This document shows positions 51,777-63,600 of a stretch of 64,000 nucleotides of DNA, piece after piece; position 1 is the stretch's first letter; each line of letters starts with the position of its first letter. The stretch comes from Physcomitrium patens (lineage: Eukaryota; Streptophyta; Bryopsida; Funariales; Funariaceae). Where the stretch lies: positions 2,078,051 to 2,142,050 of the forward strand of contig NC_037256.1 of assembly GCF_000002425.4 (NCBI RefSeq). The letters run 5' to 3'. The notes under the pieces are model-generated. The model was given only the letters and a program-made list of their open reading frames with translations. It made no database searches and was not told where the DNA came from. The position numbers and the translations under genes were made by a program.

Positions 51777-52998
51777 TGTAAAAATTAGTTAAAAAATATA
51801 ATATGTTCATAAGTCTTGGTATATGTTAGAATGGTTAATAGATTAATTTAAAGAGATTGGATATAAAAAAAAATTTATTTTGAATTTTATCTACTTTGAT
51901 TATATCATTTAAAAATATTATTGGACCTAAATATTTAATATGAAGCCTTGAGAGGAGATTGGAGCCTAAAGAAGAAATTCTTAACTAGTAGGAGGCTTAT
52001 TGAGGGATGAAAGCAAGGCATGGTTGGATGAAGGCAAGGAATGAGAATCTTCATTCCTTTTGATTGAAGGCCATGTCCAATGGGCTTCAAGGAGGCTGCC
52101 TAAGGCCTTATTAGAGATTAGGGTTTTTTTTTTGAAGTAATTCGAGCTTTGGAGGCTTGGATCATCAAGTTTAAGTTTTTGGATATGGATTGGGTGCAAA
52201 TTTTGTATAATTTGGAGTTTTTATGAAGGAGTTATTGGCATTCAAAGTTAAGGTGTCAATTTCATACCTACTATCTTTTTTTGGGGCATAACGTACGTTT
52301 ACAGAGAGCCACAAAGGATCGGCAATTGAGATTGGAGAGATCACTTTTTTGACTATATTTTTTATATATTATTTAATGAATTTTGAGTTTAGATAAAGAA
52401 GTAAAAGAGAGTTAAAGTTAGTACATCCAAATCAAAGGCAGTAAGTGATTTTATTCATAGTAATAGTTGGAGCCATATCTTGAGTTTCTTGAAGAATTTT
52501 TGCCTCAAATCTTTTGAAGAAGGTAGATAATTATGTTAAAAAAACTATAAATATAAATTTTGTAGTATTTAAATATTTATTTTGTGATATATGAAGAAAT
52601 TTTCATGCAAATGTATAAAAACTAGGGTTTAAAGCTACTATTAAGATTTTGGTGATATCTTAAGATTTGTAATGAATTTATGATTGAAATTTGTTGTGAT
52701 AGTTTTTGGAAGTATATTAATACTTCATTTAAAATTTAAGTATGTTTAGACAATCTGATTAGAAGATATGATTTTTTGAAGTTTGGATATAATATCTCAT
52801 AAGGATATTTAAGGATTTAGAGGTTTTATCATATTTTAGGTATTTTTGGAAACTTAAGACTTATACATTTGGTGTATTAGCAGCTAAAATTATTATATGT
52901 ATATATAGAAACTTGGTCTTTCTTATCTCAAGACTTAATTGAGCAATTAATGGCAACCAAGAGCTTAGTGCTTTCTTGAGGCAAACTCTCTCTATCCC
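51777..52998 (-). repeat. Repeat C, copy 4: about 1.2 kb, probably a solo LTR
   Basis: Read on the minus strand it starts near GGGATAGAGAGAGTTTGCC and ends near the block that follows TTATAG. It interrupts a reversed B LTR whose sequence resumes on the other side. Flanks GTGAT and GCAAC could be a decayed five-base target duplication from GCGAC. No internal coding region lies between ends, hence solo LTR. Confidence 0.65.
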
Positions 52999-53143
52999 AA
53001 TAGCAACATTCTATAGGACTTCAAAAAATGTGTTGACTTTGCATGATACATATTTTGACTTGCAAGGCAAGTTTTCTATATGGATGCCATATAATTAACT
53101 TGTTTTACAAACTACCAATACATGTGGCATAAAGATAGCTTGT

Positions 53144-53564
53144 TGTTAGGGACATAGTCCTTAGAACCTTCTAGAGACAAGTTTCTAGAATCTTCTAGAG
53201 ACAAGCTTCTAGAACCTTCTAGAAGCAAGTCTTTGGAACCTTCTAGAAGCTTCTTAGTTGGTAGAAGATGTTAGGGACATAGTCCTTAGAACCTTCTAGA
53301 GATAAGTTTCTAGAACCTTCTAGAAGCAAGTCTCTGGAACCTTCTAGAAGCTTCTTAGTTGGTAGAAATTGCTTGAAAAGTTTCCTAAATAGGAGTATAT
53401 ATTGGAATCGAGGCTGAAGAGTTCTTCAGTCTCGACAACACATCTCTTGGAGCTCTAGCTCACCTCTCTGGTGTTGTTCTTATATTCATCTGATTAATCT
53501 AGTTCTTGCCAGTTCTTCTTGAACTTCTTGGTAGATATCAAGTCTGTATTCTGTGTCTGTGACA
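53144..53564 (+). repeat. Family A 5' LTR
   Basis: TGTTAGGG...GTGACA, 421 bp. U3 contains a tandem duplication of about 126 bp (starts at 53144 and 53270) carrying heat-shock elements. TATA box at 53396-53403; inverted repeat over the expected start at 53409-53434. Confidence 0.93.
53161..53375 (+). promoter_or_regulatory. Heat-shock-element array in the A 5' LTR
   Basis: At least five runs of two to four perfect alternating GAA/TTC units with two-base spacing, for example TTCtaGAAccTTCtaGAA and GAAccTTCtaGAAgcTTC. They end about 20 bp upstream of the TATA box. Heat responsiveness is inferred from the motif. Confidence 0.75.
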
Positions 53565-53656
53565 GTTTGTCGAGACTTCACTCACCTCAGATATCAGAGC
53601 TAGTTTCTTCTTTGTTAGAGTGTGGATTACCCCTTTGCTTCGAAGTGTACTAGCAC

Positions 53657-53800
53657 TTTAGAGGTTGCGGATTACCTTCCTCTAAACTGATACTTTTTTT
53701 GTTACAATATTGGAATCTTATTCTTCTTGGAGAGAGTGGATTATCCCTTTTCTTGAAGCTTTTAAGGCATTTTAGAGGTTGCGGAGTACCCTCCTCTAAA
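53657..53800 (+). other. Two leader stem-loops of family A
   Basis: TTTAGAGG/CCTCTAAA stems with 14-base loops (TTGCGGATTACCTT and TTGCGGAGTACCCT) lie at 53657-53686 and 53771-53800, inside a duplicated leader of about 114-bp period. Family B has a single equivalent at 40519-40548. Placed between primer site and gag. Confidence 0.6.
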
Positions 53801-56800
53801 CCAATATTATCTTCTTGTAGAGTCATTTCTGTCCTTCTCTCAGAATGGTCGGGGGTCAAGACATTAGTATGACGGAAAGTTCAGAGTCCAAGTTAGATGC
53901 TATCATGAATGCCCTCGCTACGTTATCGCAAAGAACTGCAGAGATTGAAGGAGTCATGGCAAGGCTTCATAATGATGGAGCATCTGGGATGGCACAATCT
54001 AGGTTGCACCAGCCTCAAACTTCTACACTTGGAGAAGCAACTTTGCCTCAGGTTCGACAAGCACCACTCGTTTTACAACATAAGAAACCCCGAGTTAGCC
54101 TTCCGGACAAGTTTGATGGTACACGTTCCAAGTTTCGAGGATTTGTCAACCAAATCAGGTTGATAATAGTTTTATAGCCCGAACGCTATTCAACGGAGGA
54201 GTCACGTGTTGGGCTTGTTGGAACCTTACTTACAGGACAAGCTCTATCATGGTTTGCTCCTTTGTTTGAAAAATGATCGTCTATACTAAATAACTTTGAA
54301 ACCTTTTTGGAGGCATTTGCGGAAGCATTTGGTGGACATGACAAGGTTCGATGGGCTACAACAAAGATCCAGTCACTACGACAAGGGATGCGTTCTATAT
54401 CAGTCTATGCATCGAAGTTCAGGCAATTAGCATGCGACATCAATTGGGATGAAGAAGCATTGATGAGTCAATTCTATTGGGGTTTAAGGGACGATGTGAA
54501 GGATTTGCTGTTAACTCTTCCTGATCCGCAAATGCTCAACGAAGCTATTAGCCAAGCTATGAAGTGCAATAACCGCCTATTCCAACGTCACCAAGACCAA
54601 CGTTCAAGACAACATACGGTTCGCCACACCCCAACTATGTCGGCAAGCAGCGTGAATTCACATTCACAGGTAAAAGACATGCAAATTGATGCGATACGTG
54701 TCAAATCTCTTATTCTAGAAGAAAAAAAGCGGCGTATGGAGGAAGGTCTATGCTTGTATTATGGTGAAAAAGGCCACAAAGTTGGAAACTGCCCCAAGAA
54801 GTAAAATCGACGTATTATCAAGACTAGGGGTGCGTTTATTCAGGAAAACGAAGATGCCCAGCCACAATAGGAACCGTGCGGCTGGACAGTGAAATATTGC
54901 AACAACAACCAGGTTCCTTTCTTTCCGCTCAACTTGTCCTTTGTTTTACAATCCCTTTGCTTATTGGCCCTCAGAAACTGAGAACTTTAGCATTATTAGA
55001 TTCAGGAGCATCTGCTTGTTTTTTAGACGAAGAATTTGCAAAGCGTCATAAGATCCCTTTTGTACAAAAATCCAAACCTGTTCACGTTGAGGTCATAGAT
55101 AGACGACCTTTATTATCTGGTAGTGTCACCCATGAATCAGAATCTATAGAAGTGACGTTTAAGGACCATAGTAGTCATATTATTTTTAATATTATTAGAA
55201 CCCCATCAAATCCTGTTATTCTTGGTCTTTCCTGGTAGGAAAAGCATAACCCATCCATAGATTGGAAGTTGCGGAAGATGACCTTTCCCACAAAACCACC
55301 CAAGAGCAAGCCTACTAGAAAACCCCAAATAGAGAAATCTTTATTTATTGGAGCAAGAGCATTTATAAGATTGTCCAAGGGAGGCACACCGTTTGTCATT
55401 TATGCGGCTCCAACTACCGGGGAGAAGATCTCGACAGCAAGTATACCGGAGCAATATAAGGATTTTAAAGACGTGTTTCAAAAGAAAAATGCCGACATGC
55501 TACCGGAACACAGACCATATGATTGTGCCATGGACTTGCAGGAAGGACCACAACCGCCTTTTGGCCCAATCTATAATCTATCGCACATGGAGTTGGCGGA
55601 GTTGCGGAAGTACATCGACGAGAATCTAGCCAAGAACTTCATCCGTCATTCAAAATCGTGAAGTGGAGCACCCATCTTATTTGTGAAGAAGAAAGATGGC
55701 TTGTTGTGGATGTGCATAGACTATCGAGGCCTCAACAAGGTAACAAAGAAGAATCGTTACCCGCTACCCTTGATTTCTGGTCTCTTAGAACAATTTAGAT
55801 GTGCAAGGATCTTTACAAAAATTGATCTAAGGGGAGCTTACAACCTCGTACGAATCAAGGAAGGAGATGAGTGGAAGACAGCATTTTGTACAAGGTATGG
55901 CCATTTTGAGTATAATGTCATGCCCTTTGGTCTTACCAATGCTCCAGCGGTCTTTCAACATATGATGAATGACATTTTCCGAGAGTACCATGATGATTTT
56001 GTTGTCATCTGTTTGGATGATATTTTGATATTCTCCAAAAATGAGGAAGTGCATGAAAAATACGTTCGTTTGGTATTGGAGAAACTAGGCGAGCGAGGAC
56101 TATATGCCAAGTTGGAGAAGTGTTTATTTCACCAAATAGAGATGGAGTTTCTATGGTTCGTTGCGACTACGAAAGGCTTGAAGATGGATCCCAAGAAGGT
56201 GGAAGCAATCGTGTCTTGGGAGGTTCCGAAGACGGTTAGAGATGTACAATGCTTTCTTGGTTTTGCCAACTTCTATCGAATCTTTATCAAGAATTACTCT
56301 GAAGTTGCTGCTTCTCTCATTCGGTTGACATGCAAGGATAAGCTGGAATGGGGACCTCTAGTAGAGAAGGCGTTTCAAAACCTGAAGACCGCATATATTA
56401 CGGCTCCAATCTTGATACATCCAGACTTTACAAAGGCCTTCTATTTAGAAACTGATGCTTCGGATTTTATTTTGGGAGTTGTACTTTCACAAATAGGAGA
56501 AGATAAGAAGCTCCATCTGGTTGCATTCTATTCTCGAAAGTTCTCTGCTGCTGAAATCAATTATGAGATCCACGAGAAGAAACTTCTTGCTATAGTGGAT
56601 TCTTTCGAAGAATGGCGTCACTTTCTTGAAGGAGCTGCACATCCAATGACCATATACACAGATCAAAAGAATTTGGAGTATTTCATGTCGGCTCGAGTTC
56701 TAAATTGACATCAAGCTCGATGGAGTATGTTGCTATCTAGGTTCGATTTTATTATCACTTATCGACCTGGAAAGCAGCAAGGACTATCTGATGCCTTATC

Positions 56801-58439
56801 GAGGAGATCGTATCTTGTACCAAAGGCTAGAGAAGCAGCGTTTGATCAACAATGTACGACATTGTTGAAGTCAGAGTAATTTCAGCTTTGCGCTACTATT
56901 ATGCCAATTGATGCTGACTTCAAGAATCAGGTACGTGCCGTAACCATTGAAGATTCAGTAGCCATTGATATTAAGCAGTGTGCCAATGACGACAAATTCA
57001 AGGTGGAGGGAGATCTTTTACACTTTGAAGAGCGGTTATATATCCCAAAAGGACTAGCACGACTCCGAGTTCTTCAATCTCGCCACGATTTTCCAGCTAC
57101 GGGATATTTTGGATTCAACAAGACCTTGGAGCTTATTTCTCGAGATTTTTGGTGGTCCCAAATGTGGAAGGATGTGAAAGATTTTGTCCTCTCCTGCGAC
57201 ATCTGTTCAAGATCCAAGAATCCTCGACATCGCCCTTATGGACTCCTACAGCCATTGCCGATTCCACATCGACCATGGTCTTCAGTTTCCATGGACTTCA
57301 TCACGGACCTGCCATCATCGAACTCATTTGACAGCATCTTTGTCGTGGTAGATCGGCTTACAAAGATGGCGCACTTTGTCCCTTGTAAGAAGATATTGTC
57401 CAGTGAAGTCACAACAAGGCTCTTTCTCGATAATGTGTATCGATATCATGGACTATCAGATGATATCGTATCAGATCAAGGAACCCAGTTCGTATCGAAG
57501 TTTTGGAGATTTCTCTTTGAGATACTGAAGGTGGATATCAAGCTTTCTTCGGCTTTTCATCCTCAAACTGACGGTCAAACGGAACGAGTGAACTAAGTCT
57601 TGGAACAATACTTACGATACAGCATCAACTATCAGCAGGACGATTGGACCACATATCTGTCGCTAGTCGAATTTACATATAACAACACCCTCCATGCGTC
57701 AACTCAATACATACCATTTTTTTCCAACTATGAGTATCATCCAAAGCTTGATTTATTGAGTCTATCAACAAATAACAATCTAGCAGCTGAAGGATTTGCG
57801 AAACAACTATCAGAGCTTCAAAATACGTTGAAGCTTCAATTACAATCCGCTCAAGAATCCTACAAATCATCTATAGATAGATTTGGAATCAAGCACCTAC
57901 TTTTAAAATTGGAGATAAAGCATGGCTTCTTCGACGGAATATCAAGACCAAGCGATCATGTGATAAGTTGGACTATCGAAGATTGGGACCATTTATCATC
58001 CAAAAGCAAATCAATCCAGTGGCGTACCATCTGGAATTACCGGCTTCTATGAAGGTACATCCAGTCTTTCATGTTTCTTTGTTGGAGCCTTATCGAGAGT
58101 CATCTTTTCTTGGAAGAGTGCAATGTCTGCCACCTAGTATTGAGATCGAGAACCACGAGGAATATGAGGTTGAAAAGGTGCTGGATTCTCGGCGAAGGTG
58201 GGGCAAGTTGGAGTATCTTGTTCATTGATGCGGCTACGACATTAATGAGCGAACGTGGGAGCCAACTGAAAATCTCACCAATGCGCCGCAAAAGGTACAG
58301 GAGTTTCATTAACAACATCCTCATAAACCTAAGCCGGTTCGACAATAGCTTCTTTCTGAAGCTTGCTCATCCAAGAATATAAGAAAGGGAGAGAGCACCA
58401 CCAAAATTCGTAGTTGATATAGTTATTTTCTCCAAGATA

Positions 58440-58806
58440 AAATAGAATTTTTTCAGTAGCCATAGTTTGGTCTTCTGATATAGATAGCCAAGAGATAGAT
58501 ATTATGCCAGTCAGATTATTTCAACCAACTAGTTCACAAAGGCAACCCCGAGATAAAGAACCACCTGCACCACGACGACGACGGAGGATACCAAGTAACC
58601 GATCACTGGTGATTGTATTTGAGTCTGAGCCTGCTTACGATGGTCAATCAGAAGGCATATTTGTAGGACAATTTCACAATGAAGACACAGAAGTTCATGC
58701 TTGGTCAGAAGTTGAAGGAGTGGGCTACTACCGTTGGCTTCAAGGGCCGATGAACCACTTACCTCGTGAACAACAGTTGGAGTTCATAGCAGACGTTATG
58801 CGATAG
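58440..58806 (+). other. Accessory coding region after pol in family A
   Basis: Roughly 100-120 codons between the chromodomain and the polypurine tract. Visible features are a Pro/Arg-rich start (APRRRRRIPSNRS), then VIVFESEPAYDGQSEG, then YYRWLQGPMNHLPREQQLEF. The same segment is at 147-371, and related sequences occur in B elements at about 6220-6660 (YHSWLR, INHLQREQ) and 45230-45604 (PLRLLQPSRR against MPVRLFQP). I recognise no domain. It is part of a fossil; no function is assigned. Confidence 0.6.
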
Positions 58807-58883
58807 ATCTTCATTTTCTTGCATTGGTACTGTTTGACAATAACATTGCTTCTCAGAGACCTCGAAACTAAAGGAGGGGGTGA

Positions 58884-59304
58884 TGTTAGGGACATAATCC
58901 TTAGAACCTTCTAGAGACAAGTTTCTAGAACCTTCTAGAGACAAGCTTCTAGAACCTTCTAGAAGCAAGTCTCTGGAACCTTCTAGAAGCTTCTTAGTTG
59001 GTAGATGATGTTAGGAACATAGTCCTTAGAACCTTCTAGAGATAAGTTTCTAGAACCTTCTAGAAGCAAGTCTCTGGAACCTTCTAGAAGCTTCCTAGTT
59101 AGTAGAAGTTGCTTGAGAAGCTTCCTAAATAGGAGTATATATTAGGATCGAGGCTGAAGAGTTCTTCAGTCTCGACAACACATCTCTTGGAGCTCTAGCT
59201 CACCTCTCTGGTGTTGTTCTTGTATTCATCTGATTAATCTAGTTCTTGCCAGTTCTTCTTGAACTTCTTGGTAGATATCAAGTCTGTATTCTGTGTCCGT
59301 GACA
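58884..59304 (+). repeat. Family A 3' LTR
   Basis: Directly follows the purine tract; same length and internal duplication as the 5' LTR, about 14 differences. Heat-shock elements at about 58901-59115, TATA region near 59136-59143, inverted repeat 59149-59174. Confidence 0.93.
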
Positions 59305-59482
59305 CTTATTTACTGAATTTCTAACCTATCAATTAACTACAAATATATATAAAGTCAAAAAAACATCTAAAAAGCTTTTAAGATGCTTTTCTAGAAGATA
59401 TTATGAAATTAATTTATTTTTGCTTAATTATATCTATTTACATTACTTAGATAATAATTATAGTATATATATATCCGTGATA

Positions 59483-60210
59483 ATAATGATCAAATAATAG
59501 AGTGGTCATTTGGCCCTAAAATGAAATATTATTGATGGTTAAGAAAACTTATCAACTACCTTTAAAAGAAATAAAGATCAAAATATGTGGAAAATATAAA
59601 TTTTTATATCTTAAATTTTATCAATGTGTAATTATTGCTTCTCATTGAACTTATCTTTAAAAGAAAGGTTAATGCCATGAACATATATATTTATTCTAAA
59701 AATTACTTATATGATTAGATAGAAGTAAATAAAAGTAGATTAATTAGATAATATCTTGTCAAGAAGCTTTCTAGAAGCATTATAGATATGGCTTTGACTT
59801 TACATGTGTTTATAGTTGATTAATAGATTAGAAACTTTGATAATTTTTTAGTCATATGTTGCACATATTGATTGCTTATAGAACAAGCCAACTATGTGGT
59901 ATACAAGTAGATAATTTATTTTAAAAGTTAAAATATGTATCTTATAATTTTGACATGTGTTGGAGGTCCTATAAAATGTTTCCATATAGCTTCTAGTTTG
60001 ATAATATATATAGAAGCAAGGTGAAGTCTTCTTCTTTCTTGACAATATCTTTCTAGTCCTTAGTCTTGTTTTAAGACTTTTTAATCTTTTTATCTTTGGT
60101 AATAGCTATTTTATTTTAATATCATATCATCTTTAAGTGATTAATTAGTCTTCTTTAGTAATACAAGAGTGTCTTGATCTTTCAATTTTTTGAGATTCAT
60201 ATCTTTAATA
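59483..60210 (+). mobile_element. Family B 3' tail and LTR (old subtype)
   Basis: 59483-59672 matches the accessory/3' region of B (AATAATGATCA and GAACTTATCTTTAAAAG-like blocks). An LTR follows at about 59673-60210, closest to the 6696-7227 LTR. It is the right-hand remainder of the B copy into which the reversed B element was inserted. Strongly decayed. Confidence 0.65.
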
Positions 60211-61380
60211 CATATATAATTTTTTTTATAATTCTTATAAATTTGGAATATTTTTATTTGATTAGATTTGTGAAATCAACTTTTTAAACTTACAAGGTAA
60301 ATAATTTAATATTATGTGTACTACTACTTTATTAGATTTTACATGTTTAATGGCTTTAAGATCTTAAAAAATATTATTGACTTACTGTATGAATGTGGAG
60401 ATATCTTGTTACTCATATATATGAAGATGCTTCCATCAATTTAACACAACTATGATGTTAGATATTGTATTTGCATAGAATATACTACTAAAGAGATGCC
60501 AAGATTTTCTTGAATTTATAATATTGATAATATTATGGCATAGATTTGAATATAATGATAACTAGAGTATTACTTTTATTCTTTTCTTGAGGCAACAAGT
60601 TATTTTATTATCAAATTATTTATAATTTAATCATTGTTTGATTTTTTCTTGTAATTTATTCATTATTGATGAGGTTTTTATTGATGTTAAGAGCTCAATA
60701 AGATTCCATAGGTCTTTTTTTAAAAAAAATACTTTAGAGAGTTATTATTCAATGCTTGTAATTCTTTAATCTTATTAATATTGTTTTTCTTGAATAGTTA
60801 GTCTTTATATTATTAATATTGACTCTATTAATTTAAATAGATTTTTTTATTTATAAGATAAAAAATTGTCAAAAAAATTTTAAAAATCCAAAAATAGTAA
60901 TTAAAAGAATAAATAATAATTATATAAGCATAAAAAATACTCAGAGAAGAAAAAAAAACTTTTTTTTTAATAATTTTTTTAAAAATAAAAAATAATAAAA
61001 CAAATGAAATAAGCTTACTTACTATTGTACTTGTAGAATTATAAGTTTAAATACAAAATGGTTCCTATGATAGAAGTTCAATATTTGGTCCTAATTTTGA
61101 ATCTCGATTCTATTCTGTACTAATCATTTAATGTAGATGATAAATAGGGATGAAGTTTTAGTAGTTAGAGCTATAGATGTCTTGTTGTTGCTAATTACTA
61201 GCTCAGTATTTGGTCCTAATTTTGAATCTCGATTCTATATTACACTAATTATTTAATATAGATCTTAAGTAGAAATGAAGTTTTAATAGCCTCCCAATTA
61301 CTCCAAGGGTTTCAAAAGCCTCAGATTTCCCTCCATCAGTCATCCAATTGTTTTAGTTCCAATGTGATTTTTTTTTGGTT
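60211..61380. repeat. AT-rich region with dispersed repeat D
   Basis: 60211-60980 shows no recognisable feature. 60990-61290 matches 28410-28600 and contains a short direct repeat about 125 bp apart (TTTGGTCCTAATTTTGAATC at about 61087 and 61211). Confidence 0.5.
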
Positions 61381-61394
61381 TTATCTTTTGTTAT

Positions 61395-61856
61395 TAGCTT
61401 TCCAACAAGGTAAGGCTCGCTCCATTTGGAATTGAATTGAATTTTTGGTGAAATTTTGAGTGTGAGGGGGTCGACTGCCTTCGCAGTTTGGATTAATCGA
61501 GCTTGGGAAGGCATTTCTCAGTGCCTGATGACTGGATTCGTTTGAAATTTTGGGAGCATCAAGATTTGTAAGCTAGGCTTTGAAGGGCATAAGTTTCGTT
61601 GGATTTGAAGACAATTTGAATTTTTAGCGAATTTCTAAGTGACGAGGGTTGGTTGCCGCGGCAGTTTGGATCACTCAACTTCAAAGGAGCAATTCTCACG
61701 ACTGGATCACTAGATTGAAATGAGATTTATTGGGGCAGGATCTCCTTTAAGTTAACCTTGCAACAACCTATGAATCATTAAATTTGGAGCTAATTAAAAT
61801 TTTTGGCGAATTTTGGAGTAGAAGGGGGTCGCTGCCTTCAATCCTTGGCGTTGTCA
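61395..61856 (+). repeat. 180-bp tandem repeat, about 2.5 units
   Basis: Units start at about 61440, 61619 and 61799, each with AATTTTTGGTG/AATTTTTAGCG/AATTTTTGGCG, then a GAGGG block, then CTGCCTTCGCAGTTTGG or a variant. The 179-180 bp spacing is regular. A partial unit precedes at 61395 and the last is cut short. It is GC-richer than its surroundings. A related unit lies reversed at about 48470-48700. Confidence 0.7.
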
Positions 61857-61929
61857 AGGTATCTTTGCTTTTACCCCTCTTATTTTATTTTTACTTTTAT
61901 CTTCACAGTAACTCGTAATCTCCACATTT

Positions 61930-62115
61930 CAACTTTTGACTAATAAATTTTAACTTTTAACTTTTAACCTTTAATATTCTCACTTAAATTTTTAAACTTT
62001 GAACTTTAACTTTTGAATTTAATTTTTAACTTTAATTTTTAATTTTTAACTTTAACTTTTAACATTAACTTTTAACGTTAAATTTTAACTTTTAATTTAA
62101 ACTTAAGTTTTTATT
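61930..62115. repeat. (AACTTTT/AACTTTAA)n low-complexity tract
   Basis: Irregular repeats of TTTTAACTTTTAACTTT. The complement of a similar tract at 48015-48240. Confidence 0.8.
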
Positions 62116-63600
62116 CTTATTGTGAATTAATAAAAAAAACTTAATTAATTACTTTTATCATTTTTTTTGTGTGGTGAATTTCATCTGATATTTTAATTTA
62201 ATATCGGTAATCATTGCTTGGAAGGCATTAATTTTAATTAAATTAAAAACACCCACATTTTAATTAACCTAATAATTTCACAATTGGAAGTTCTTCCATT
62301 CTACCTCTTGAGCTTGTTGTGTAGTACTAAATTCATAGAGTAGTGGATTTTAGGCTCACAATATACTAAGTTTCAATTTTGTCTCATCAATAGTTATAAG
62401 AATATATGAAGTTTTGTAACTCCTGATGCTCATTGTTGCTTATGTAATTTGCAAATTTTGCCACACATTTGGATTGCCAATATTTTATTATTTGAATTTA
62501 GAAGAAGTACATTTGATAGATTTTGGTACAAATTTGATATATTTCATGGTGTCATGATGTAAAGTGGCTAATAGGTGAAAAGATGAAGAAAATATCATAT
62601 TTTTGAAGATCTTATTTTAAATATATTATAAAAAATTATCTTAAAAAAATAAATAATAATCAAAGAGTAGAAAAATTAAAAATGCTAATGTTACTTTTTT
62701 AGCAAAATAGACTTCTAGTCACTTTGTAAGATCGCAACTAGAGCAAAATAAGGTAGATTAAAAAAATAAATAATATAAACACCTTTGCAAAGAAGTTAAG
62801 AATAGTTTATAGCAAAAATTACCTTAGAAACTCAAGTGTTGATATTTGGAGAGGATCGGATATGAACTTGGATCAAAATCAAATCCTAGGGCACAAAATC
62901 AAGATCCTACAATAGTTTAGGGATTCTTTTGGAAATTGAAGAGTAGGATTTGAGAGAAAACTTGATAAATTTTCTTTGAGCATTGATTTTGAGTGATTTG
63001 AATTTGCATTAACTTTGTAAGAGCTTTGCAAAATCAAGATTTGTTTTGAGTGACTCTGGATTTATGAAATAAAATGAGTAATACTTTTTGGAGAAATTCG
63101 TAAGTTTGGCAATAGATCTACAAGTGAAATTTTAAAAAGTTTATGGATAAATATGTGCTTCATATATACTATAATTTTGAGCTTAATCGAACAATTGAAT
63201 TAACAATAATTGAATTTCAAAGAAGTTGAGGTCTTAGAAATTAAAATTTGAAAGGCAGTTTGAGTTTTTAAAATCTTTAGCAATTTACCAATTGGATTGG
63301 AATAAAATTAATTTTTAAAGATAGTAGACTTAATTTGCTATACATATATGAAATTTAAAAATAATTAAATAGTTTAAAAGGGAGATTTTGGCTCTAGAAT
63401 TTCATCATTTAGATTTGAGTAGGAGGGTAGTTGACACTTGAGCAGATTTTAGGGTTGATCTTCTTTTTCATGAATTTAATCCTATTCAATTTTTTTTTCT
63501 TGTTTCCAACTTAATTATTAAGAGGTGTTCAAATTTTGAGTTAATATCAACAGTTCATTTCTTATTGAGGTTTAAATGTGTTGTAGAAATTACTTGAAAT
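62116..63600. repeat. Dispersed repeat D, right-end copy
   Basis: 62640-63600 follows the order of 29.2-30.8 kb: GTTAAGAATAG, GGCACAAAA, TTGAGTGA, then the ACCAATTGGATTGGA-like and CTTGTTTCCAACTTA-like blocks. It is probably an LTR of an unnamed element. No coding region was read. Confidence 0.55.

Larger units (their letters stand above)
53144..59304 (+). mobile_element. Family A Ty3/gypsy element, nearly complete layout
   Basis: A 6161-bp element with two 421-bp LTRs (53144-53564 and 58884-59304). Near-matching five-base flanks (cttgt, cttat) fit a target duplication in a reversed B LTR. Parts: primer-site-like TATCAGAGC (53592), duplicated leader stem-loop, gag (about 53845-54804), protease (about 54930-55240, LLDSGAS), reverse transcriptase (about 55610-56300, CLDDILI), RNase H (about 56390-56830), integrase (about 56900-57700, HPQTDGQTERVN), chromodomain-like end (about 57970-58310), accessory region (about 58440-58806), purine tract AAAGGAGGGGG, 3' LTR. 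About 14 differences between LTRs (about 3%), 13 of them transitions, make it the youngest element here. It is broken, with roughly eight to ten breaks. Confidence 0.92.
51236..59482 (-). mobile_element. Reversed family B 5' end, split by a C repeat and an A element
   Basis: On the minus strand, the start of B gag and leader (51530-51236) join a B LTR whose pieces lie at 51531-51776, 52999-53143 and 59305-59482. The C repeat at 51777-52998 and the A element at 53144-59304 separate the pieces. At 59483 forward B sequence begins, so this element was itself inserted in another B copy. Only the 5' end remains, and it is broken. Confidence 0.75.

Noticed and set aside
53592-53600. tRNA gene suggested by similarity to tRNA-Met
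   Set aside because: Only about nine bases match and there is no cloverleaf; it is a primer-site-like sequence in a retroelement leader.
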